Source of the DNA: an uncultured bacterium
GTDB lineage: Bacteria; Hydrogenedentota; Hydrogenedentia; Hydrogenedentales; SLHB01
Length of the DNA: 8,043 nt
Reading direction: 5' to 3'
Assembly (NCBI GenBank): GCA_937928585.1
Contig: CALEZK010000385.1
Coordinates: 1 to 8,043, forward strand
A model generated the notes under the pieces. That model was not told the origin of the DNA. It saw only the letters and a list, made by a program, of their open reading frames with translations, and ran no database searches. Position 1 is the first letter of the stretch. Each line of letters begins with the position of its first letter. Shown piece after piece: positions 1 to 6,161 of the stretch. Made by a program: the position numbers and the translations under genes.

Positions 1-2716
1 CTTCGAACGCGCGCTTGCCGCAGATCCGAAAAACGCAAACGCGAAGCTCGGAATGGCCCGCTGCCTCTGGATGCGAAAAGAGGCGGAACCCGCGCTGCGC
101 ACCTATAAGGAAGCGATCGCGATCAATCCGCAACTCGACAAGGCATACATAGAAGCTGCAAAAGTAGCCCTGTCTTCCAAAGATTCAGCGACTGCGGAAT
201 CCCTTGCCGAGCAATTCGCGGCGACAAAGCCGGAAGCTGGCGGAATCCTTCGCGCATTCGTTTTGCGCGAGACCGATCGGCAATCGGAAGCCGTAGAGTT
301 GCTGCGTCAGTTACGCGACAAGTATCCCCAGTCGGCGGAGGTGCGGGTGAATCTCGCATCTGCCTACCTTTCGGCAAAACGCCCGGCGGAAGCAGAGCAG
401 GAACTTAAGCTTACGCTGAGCGAACTCGACAAAGAGTCGCTGCCGGCCCGGATGATGCTCATCGAAGCCTATCAACAGCAGGGCAAACTGGCGGAGATTG
501 AATCCGAGCTGCGCGGACTTGCCGAAGCGCGACCAGAAGATGAAGCGATTCAGTTGGCCTACGCGCGGGCCTTGCTGGCGAGCAGCAAGTTTGATGATGC
601 GGAGAAGATTGCGCGACCGATTTTGGAAAGAAAGCCGGAATCACCGTGGGCGAACTTCGTTATCGGTGCATATCATCTGTCGCAAGGAAAGAAGGCCGAA
701 GCACTGAGTTGCTTGCAAGCTGCCGCCGGTGCCTTGCCGGATGATCCGCAGATCGCGAAGCTCCTGGCAGAAGTACAGGCGCCGACGAATACAGGCACAA
801 CACCGCAGGCCGCGCCAAACGTCCAAACAGCGACGCCCCGCGCGCCTGCTGAAGCGCCGGGTACCTGGCAAAAACTATGGGGCGATGGGTCGTTCCGGCA
901 GCTGCTGTCGGAGCGAGAAGCGTTTCTAGCAAAAGATGAAAGCAATGTCGGTGAGACTATCGCGCTTGCGGCGGTGTTTGTTCAGGATACGCAACTTGCG
1001 AAGCAACTTGGTGAAAGGCTTTCCCCCGATTCGCCCGTTGCGAAGTACATCGCGGCCTTGTTGGCCCGCGATCCGCAGGCGATGCGAACCCTGCTCGATG
1101 ATTGGCAAGAAAACATTCCGGATCGGCGCATCCTTCGGCTCAATGCGGAAGGCTTCGCCCTGGCAATTGCGGGCGCGCGCGCGCAGGCGATGCGTGTGTT
1201 CTCGCAGTGTATCCAGGAGTATCCGGAGAATGGCGCTGCCTACTACAACGTCGCCAGCATGTTTCGCAGCGCAGGCATGCCGAAGTTCGCAATCGGCACG
1301 CTCAAGCAGCTCATCGCGCGGCACAGCGATAACCGCGAAGCGCGGCAATTGCTTTTCGACACCATGCTCGAAGCCAATCTCGACGATGAAGCAAGACGGC
1401 AGGCGGAGTCTACGTATGCCCTGTTTCCGGATGATGCCGCGTCGCTACTGAATCTGGCGCGCGTATACCGCGATGCCGGTGAACTCGGCCTCGCGGAAGA
1501 TGTGTTGCGGCGCGGCATGGATCGCATGAGCGGCAACGCGCCCCTTGCGCTGGCGATGGTTGAGCTCATGGTTACGCGCGGCCAAATCGACGAGGCCACC
1601 GGGGCGCTGAATCAGTTGCGCGACACTACCGATCACGAACAGGCTGTCGCCTTGCTGTCCGCCTTTATATCCGCGGCAAAAAACAATTGGGACGATACGC
1701 TTGCGCAGTGCGCAAAAGTTGCAGGCCCGAATTATCCCCAGCCTACGCGTCTCCTTCACGTTGCGGCCCTGGTGCGCGCGGGAAAAATTGACGAGGCAGG
1801 CGAACCCCTTCGCATGGCCGACGGGCAACCGCGAAGCGGCCCCGCAAGCAATGTCATCGTTCGTGCGCTTGGAATTTCAACTCAGCCGCTTTCCAAGGCC
1901 GAGGAATCACTCGCGGATGCGTTGAAGTCGAACCCGGACGCTTTGTCCTATTTCGCCTATGCCATGGCATGCCGCGAAATGCGTTTCTTGCGCGACGCAT
2001 ACACCCTGTTTCGCACGGTGGACGAGAAACTCCCGAACGAACCGCGTGTAGTCGAGTTTGCATTGGCTTCGGCAGCGCGCGCAGGCGACATGCCGGATCG
2101 CGTCGCCGCCGCAACGCATTTTACCGAACGCTATCCAAACATGGCGGCCGCGTGGATTGGGCTTGGCGACGTGTACGGCGCAATGAAAGACGATGCTGCG
2201 CAAAAGGCCGCGCTGGAAAAGGCGACGACGATTGATCCCTCGAATGATCAGACCTGGCGACGACTCGCCCAGTACTACAGCATTCGAAACGACTATCCTT
2301 CGTTGCTCGAAGTCTGCCGCCAGATCGTGGCAATACTTCCGGACGATCCGTATGCGGGCAACAATCTTGCCTACTGCCTGCTGCAAACAAACGGCGATGC
2401 AAACGAGGCGCTTACGTTGGCCCAGAAGGCGCAAGAGAAGCTGCCCAGAAATCCTGAAGTCGCGCATACCCTCGGCCTGGCGCAGGTGCGCACCGGAAAC
2501 CTGGACGAGGGCCGCAAGAATTTGATTGCGGCATTGGAAATGCGGCCCGGCGATCCCACGCTGATGCTGGACTACGGCGAACTGCTCATTCGCCAGAATC
2601 AATCAGAAGAAGGCAAAACCCACATTCAGCTTGCGCTGCGATATGCATCGCAACTGGGTCTTGATTTTCCGAGAAAAGGGGAGGCTGAGCAGGCATTGGC
2701 GGAATCGAGTTCGTAA
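1..2716 (+). CDS. Large TPR-repeat protein, 5'-partial; PrsT-like polysaccharide-export candidate
   Basis: The reading frame is open from base 2, and the residues before the ATG at 53 (FERALAADPKNANAKLG) form a good TPR helix. ATG 53 is therefore internal and the true start lies outside the window. About 904 residues are visible. Numbering from Met53, TPR-like helix pairs cover residues 1-240 and about 275-870. Clear units lie at 163-195, 197-230, 697-730, 765-797 (with NNLAYCLLQ) and 800-830. A Thr/Pro/Ala-rich linker at 243-272 splits the protein into two solenoids. No membrane segment is visible, and a signal peptide or lipobox cannot be judged without the N-terminus. TPR proteins of this size occur beside exosortase/EPS loci (PrsT family), where they are thought to help polymer export or assembly. 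Assignment to that family is inference from length, repeats and context. The stop codon overlaps the flippase start by one base. The TPR architecture is certain; the function is not. Confidence 0.9.
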   Translation, partial: FERALAADPKNANAKLGMARCLWMRKEAEPALRTYKEAIAINPQLDKAYIEAAKVALSSKDSATAESLAEQFAATKPEAGGILRAFVLRETDRQSEAVELLRQLRDKYPQSAEVRVNLASAYLSAKRPAEAEQELKLTLSELDKESLPARMMLIEAYQQQGKLAEIESELRGLAEARPEDEAIQLAYARALLASSKFDDAEKIARPILERKPESPWANFVIGAYHLSQGKKAEALSCLQAAAGALPDDPQIAKLLAEVQAPTNTGTTPQAAPNVQTATPRAPAEAPGTWQKLWGDGSFRQLLSEREAFLAKDESNVGETIALAAVFVQDTQLAKQLGERLSPDSPVAKYIAALLARDPQAMRTLLDDWQENIPDRRILRLNAEGFALAIAGARAQAMRVFSQCIQEYPENGAAYYNVASMFRSAGMPKFAIGTLKQLIARHSDNREARQLLFDTMLEANLDDEARRQAESTYALFPDDAASLLNLARVYRDAGELGLAEDVLRRGMDRMSGNAPLALAMVELMVTRGQIDEATGALNQLRDTTDHEQAVALLSAFISAAKNNWDDTLAQCAKVAGPNYPQPTRLLHVAALVRAGKIDEAGEPLRMADGQPRSGPASNVIVRALGISTQPLSKAEESLADALKSNPDALSYFAYAMACREMRFLRDAYTLFRTVDEKLPNEPRVVEFALASAARAGDMPDRVAAATHFTERYPNMAAAWIGLGDVYGAMKDDAAQKAALEKATTIDPSNDQTWRRLAQYYSIRNDYPSLLEVCRQIVAILPDDPYAGNNLAYCLLQTNGDANEALTLAQKAQEKLPRNPEVAHTLGLAQVRTGNLDEGRKNLIAALEMRPGDPTLMLDYGELLIRQNQSEEGKTHIQLALRYASQLGLDFPRKGEAEQALAESSS

Positions 2717-4098
2717 TGTCAGTCGCATTCGACACAGACACAGCCCCCTTGGTCGACGAAGCGACCCCGAAGCGACGCTCGCTCAAGGAGATGTTGCTTC
2801 ACGGTTCTTCGTGGACGATGCTCGAGTATGGACTCAGCCAGATTCTGCGGCTGGGTTCCAATATCGCCCTGGCGTCGTTGCTGGGCGATCCGGCGATTTT
2901 CGGCATTAATCTCATTCTCATGGTTTTCATGCAGGCGCTGGATATGTTTTCCGATCTTGGGATCGGTCAAAGCGTAATCCACAGCAAGCGCGGCGATGAT
3001 CCCCGTTTTCTCGATACGGCCTGGACGATACAGGTCATACGCGGATTCGCGTTTACAGCGGCTGCCTTGATGTTGGCGTGGCCCGTTTCGGTGGTCTACC
3101 AGAATTCGATTCTGCTTTACGCGCTCCCACTCGCCGGGTTGGCGGGAATTATCAGCGGTTTTAACTCAATCAATCTGTACGTGTTGAACCGGCACATTCG
3201 CCTGGGACGCATCGCGCTCATTAATGTGGGCACCCAGGCGATAGCGATAGCCGCAACACTGGCTTTCGCGTACTACAGCAAAACCGTTTGGGCACTGATT
3301 GCCGGTGCCCTGTTTTCGAGTCTGGTGAAACTGGTTGCGAGCCATTTGCTCTGCCCGGGGCCGCGCAGTCGTTTTGCTTGGGACAAATCCGCGACCAAAG
3401 AATTGTTTCATTTCGGAAAATGGATCTTCTTTAGCACCTTGTTCGGATTTCTTGCATCGCGAGGCGACCAGTTGCTGTTGGGTTGGTATATGCCAGCCGA
3501 AATGTTCGGCACCTACGGCTTCGCCGTCCTGCTCGCGCAGGCGGTCGCGCAGGGAATGCACCAGATTTCGCAACGCGTCCTGTTTCCCATCTATGCGCGC
3601 GTGGCGACTGAGGACCCTGACAGGCTGAGAATTCAAACCTTTCGCGTACGGGCCGTGCTGATGGCACTGAGCGTTCCGCCCGTTTGCATTCTCGCCATAT
3701 GGGGACAGGAGGTTGTCGACCTCATCTATCCCGAGAAATTCAAAAACGCCGGTTGGATGCTGCAAATTCTTGCCGCTGGCGGCGTCGTTTCCGTGATCGG
3801 AAGCACGATTGGTCCGGTCTTGCTTGCTAAAGGCGATTCCTATCGCTTCATGATCTTGCAGGTGGTGCGAACCGCCATCATGTGCGTGACAATGGCATTG
3901 GGTGGTTACTTCGGCGGCCGTACGGGGCATCCCAACGGCGCGATGATCGGTGTGGTGGTTGGTGTGGCGTTGCCGGAGCTTTTGTTGTATCCGGTATTGG
4001 TGTGGGCAGTTCGCCGATACGGCGTGTGGCTGCCAAAATTGGATTTCGCCGGCTTTGCTTTAGCCGGATTGGCTATCACAGCAGGATTGTTACTATGA
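2716..4098 (+). CDS. Wzx-type polysaccharide flippase (MOP superfamily)
   Basis: This 460-residue polytopic membrane protein likely flips undecaprenyl-linked oligosaccharide from the cytoplasmic to the periplasmic face of the inner membrane. After a charged cytoplasmic N-terminus (residues 1-26) comes a typical Polysacc_synt/WzxC-like start: SSWTMLEYGLSQILRLGSNI, an FGI motif at 62-64 and SDLGIGQSVI at 79-88. I see about 12-13 hydrophobic segments, near 45-80, 103-125, 133-152, 168-212, 236-256, 264-282, 312-335, 346-370, 378-400, 405-432 and 443-460. Charged residues inside the membrane region include R249 and D251 (SRGDQLLLG), a common feature of these flippases. The start at 2716 is chosen because its ATG overlaps the upstream TAA (TAATG), with only a weak GAG six bases upstream. 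The end overlaps the GT2 start by four bases (ATGA). The protein ends directly in a hydrophobic helix, so it is slightly short for the family. Which lipid-linked sugar it carries cannot be told. Confidence 0.92.
   Translation: MSVAFDTDTAPLVDEATPKRRSLKEMLLHGSSWTMLEYGLSQILRLGSNIALASLLGDPAIFGINLILMVFMQALDMFSDLGIGQSVIHSKRGDDPRFLDTAWTIQVIRGFAFTAAALMLAWPVSVVYQNSILLYALPLAGLAGIISGFNSINLYVLNRHIRLGRIALINVGTQAIAIAATLAFAYYSKTVWALIAGALFSSLVKLVASHLLCPGPRSRFAWDKSATKELFHFGKWIFFSTLFGFLASRGDQLLLGWYMPAEMFGTYGFAVLLAQAVAQGMHQISQRVLFPIYARVATEDPDRLRIQTFRVRAVLMALSVPPVCILAIWGQEVVDLIYPEKFKNAGWMLQILAAGGVVSVIGSTIGPVLLAKGDSYRFMILQVVRTAIMCVTMALGGYFGGRTGHPNGAMIGVVVGVALPELLLYPVLVWAVRRYGVWLPKLDFAGFALAGLAITAGLLL
4083..4086 (+). 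promoter_or_regulatory. Ribosome binding site for the GT2 gene
   Basis: AGGA lies eight bases before the ATG at 4095, inside the last codons of the flippase gene. It is the clearest Shine-Dalgarno-like match in the window and supports starting the GT2 at 4095 rather than at the in-frame ATG at 3882. The other internal genes have only weak matches: GAG before 2716, GGGG about 16 bases before 5022, and AGG three bases before 6158. They probably rely on coupling to translation of the gene before them. Confidence 0.55.
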
Positions 4099-5012
4099 GC
4101 TCGACGGAAAAGATCCCAGCGATTTCGGTGATCACGCCGGTCTACAATAATGCTTCCTATTTGCCGGAAGCATTAGACAGTATTCTCGGGCAGACCTTCA
4201 GTGATTTTGAGTTCATCCTCGTCAACGATGGATCAACCGATAATTCTCTGGAAGTGCTCGAAACATACGCGCGCAGAGATCCACGTATCCGTATCTCCAG
4301 TCGCGAAAACCGCGGATACATTTCCGCGTTGAACGAAGGCCTGGCAATGGCCCGCTCAGAGTTCATCGCGCGCATGGACGCGGACGACGTAGCGCTTCCG
4401 GGTCGCTTTGAAAAGCAGATGAACTATATGAACGCCCATCCCGAATGCGTTGTCGTCGGCGGTCGTGTTCTGTTGATCGATTCTGACGGAATGCCGCTTC
4501 GCGAGATGTGTACGGAAACTGAGCATGAAGAGATCGACGCCGCGCATCTCGCGGGGCGCGGCGGCACGATCGTGCACCCCGCCATGCTTGCGCGCCGCGC
4601 CGCGATTGACGCCATCGGACAGTACAGCAATGCCTACCCCTGGGCAGAAGACCTCGACTTTTTTCTGCGCCTCGCGGAAGTTGGCAAAGTCGCAAATGTT
4701 CCCGACATTATCCTGCGCTACCGTCAGCACTTGTCGAGCATTGGCTACTCGAAATCTGAACTCCAGCAGAAGTCTACAGTCGCCGTTGTGCGCGATACGC
4801 TGGTGCGACGCGGCCTGCCCGTTCCTCCCGAATTGGGCAAAACCCCTATTACGACGGTCACTATCGCGCAGTCGCATCGAAAGTGGGCGTGGTGGGCCCT
4901 CAGCGCTGGCAATGTTAGCAGCGCCAGAAAGCACGCCATGCGCGCGTGGCGCATGGAGCCCTTGTCGCCTGAATCATGGCGCACCGTATATTGCGCAATA
5001 CGGGGCCACTAA
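4095..5012 (+). CDS. Family 2 glycosyltransferase (GT-A fold)
   Basis: This 305-residue enzyme is predicted to be an inverting, metal-dependent sugar transferase that uses a nucleotide sugar to extend the lipid-linked glycan at the cytoplasmic membrane face. The GT2 core is complete. It has the N-terminal strand ISVITPVYNNASYLPEAL (residues 10-27), the nucleotide-binding NDGSTDNS (44-51), the metal-binding MDADD with D95, D97 and D98, and the acceptor-side ED motif at 185-186 (AEDLDFFLRL). It then has a family-typical YRQHLSSIGYS (209-219). Residues 250-305 form a helical tail with a TPR-like pattern (WALSAGNVSSARKHAMRAW). There is no membrane segment, so it is likely cytosolic or peripheral. 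The frame is open upstream to an ATG at 3882, but those 71 residues lie over the flippase gene and do not resemble a GT2. The ATG at 4095 directly precedes the GT-A core, has an AGGA site and gives the ATGA overlap. Sugar specificity is unknown. Confidence 0.93.
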   Translation: MSSTEKIPAISVITPVYNNASYLPEALDSILGQTFSDFEFILVNDGSTDNSLEVLETYARRDPRIRISSRENRGYISALNEGLAMARSEFIARMDADDVALPGRFEKQMNYMNAHPECVVVGGRVLLIDSDGMPLREMCTETEHEEIDAAHLAGRGGTIVHPAMLARRAAIDAIGQYSNAYPWAEDLDFFLRLAEVGKVANVPDIILRYRQHLSSIGYSKSELQQKSTVAVVRDTLVRRGLPVPPELGKTPITTVTIAQSHRKWAWWALSAGNVSSARKHAMRAWRMEPLSPESWRTVYCAIRGH

Positions 5013-5021
5013 GTCCGCGTC

Positions 5022-6161
5022 ATGCGTATTACGTTCATACTCCCGCAACCCGGTTTGTCCGGCGGTATTCGCGTTATTGCGATTTATGCCGAGCGTCTGC
5101 GCCGCAAAGGGCACGACGTGTTGCTGGTGCATCCGCCAAATTATCAGCCGCCGCTGACACAGCGTGTTCGCAGCGTCTTGCGCGGCGAAGGGTGGCCCCG
5201 GATCCCGTATGTATATCCGTCCCATCTCGACGGGCTCGACGTGCCGAAGAAAATGCTCGATCGCTGGCGCCCTGTAATGGCGGACGATTTGCCCGACGCG
5301 GATGTGGTTGTCGCCACTTGGTGGGAAACCGCCGAATGGGTTGCAGCGCTACCCGCACGCAAAGGCGCGAAGGCGTATTTCATCCAACACTACGAAGTGC
5401 ATGATTCACAGCCGATCGCGCGGGTCAAGAGCACTTGGTCCTTGCCAATGCACAAAATCGTCGTTGCCCAGTGGCTTGCGGATATCGCGCGCGACGAATT
5501 CGGCGATGGCGATGTCGCATTGGTTCCGAATAGCGTCGACAGCGAATTGTTCACCGCGGAACCACGCGGCAAGCAACCCAATCCAACAGTCGGATTCATG
5601 CACGCCGTCGTACCCTGGAAAGGCACGGACCTGGTGGTTGATGCCGTGCGCATTGCGCGCGAAGGCGGTCTGCCGGTTCAATGCAAGACATTCGGCATGC
5701 ACGCGCCCGATCGAGGTAATCCAATTCCTGATGGCGCCGAGTTCACGCTGTTGCCGACGCAGGAAGCCTTGCGAAACATATATGCGTCATGCGATGCGTG
5801 GATTGTCGCCAGTCGCTCCGAAGGATTCGGATTACCAATCCTGGAAGCCATGGCCTGTCGCACACCGGTAATCGCGACACCTGCAGGCGCCGCGCCGGAA
5901 CTGATCGCGAATGGGGGAGGCATGCTCGTCCCGCATGAGTCACCGCGGGCGATTGCCGACGCGATTCGTGCTTTCGCGGAAATGTCCGCCGAATCTTGGC
6001 AATCAATGTCGGAAGCAGCCCTGTCCACGGCGCGCGCCTATACCTGGGCCGATGCAACAAACCGGTTTGAAGATGCATTGCGTAACGCATGTTCCAAATC
6101 GACGCGGCTCGCGCGTTCGAGAATGACCGCGCCTACCGCTGAAATCGGTGCAGGCGCATGA
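5022..6161 (+). CDS. Family 4 glycosyltransferase (GT-B fold)
   Basis: This 379-residue retaining glycosyltransferase is predicted to transfer a sugar from a nucleotide donor during glycan assembly in the cytoplasm. The N-terminal Rossmann domain opens with MRITFILPQPGLSGGIRVI, carrying the glycine-rich acceptor loop at 13-17, and the usual AERLRRKGHDV helix follows. ADVVVATWWETAEWV (93-107) and YFIQHYE (119-125) resemble a GT4 subgroup often seen in surface-glycan clusters. The hinge and donor domain follow: VPNSVDSELF (168-177), a VGFMHAVVPWKGTDLVVDA segment (190-208) and the donor-site EX7E motif with E267 and E275 (SEGFGLPILEAMACRTPVIAT). TPAGAAPELI and a GGGMLVP loop come next. The last 25 or so residues, after about 355, are basic and then Ala/Gly-rich and look disordered. 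The start at 5022 places the Rossmann strand at the N-terminus. It lies nine bases after the GT2 stop and lacks a good Shine-Dalgarno site. The end overlaps the next gene by ATGA. Donor and acceptor are not predictable here. Confidence 0.93.
   Translation: MRITFILPQPGLSGGIRVIAIYAERLRRKGHDVLLVHPPNYQPPLTQRVRSVLRGEGWPRIPYVYPSHLDGLDVPKKMLDRWRPVMADDLPDADVVVATWWETAEWVAALPARKGAKAYFIQHYEVHDSQPIARVKSTWSLPMHKIVVAQWLADIARDEFGDGDVALVPNSVDSELFTAEPRGKQPNPTVGFMHAVVPWKGTDLVVDAVRIAREGGLPVQCKTFGMHAPDRGNPIPDGAEFTLLPTQEALRNIYASCDAWIVASRSEGFGLPILEAMACRTPVIATPAGAAPELIANGGGMLVPHESPRAIADAIRAFAEMSAESWQSMSEAALSTARAYTWADATNRFEDALRNACSKSTRLARSRMTAPTAEIGAGA

Noticed and set aside
53..55. ATG at 53 as the true start of the TPR gene
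   Set aside because: The frame is open to the window edge and the residues before it form a good TPR helix, so the start is outside the window.
1171..1184. Alternating GC run in the TPR gene
   Set aside because: Short, in frame, encodes Ala/Gly/Arg codons, and is expected in GC-rich coding DNA.
936..1451. 171-residue plus-strand open frame within the TPR gene
   Set aside because: Ser/Arg-rich frame-shifted shadow of the TPR coding sequence.
1907..2602. 231-residue minus-strand open frame opposite the TPR gene
   Set aside because: No recognisable domain. It is antisense to a clear TPR region and is best explained by GC-rich codon shadowing.
3166..3930. 254-residue minus-strand open frame opposite the flippase
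   Set aside because: Composition is His/Gln/Arg-rich with no domain pattern, and it mirrors membrane-protein codons of the real gene.
3882..4094. In-frame N-terminal extension of the GT2 gene (71 residues) starting at ATG 3882
   Set aside because: It lies entirely over the flippase coding region, has no GT2 similarity, and the ATG at 4095 has a ribosome site and directly precedes the GT-A core.
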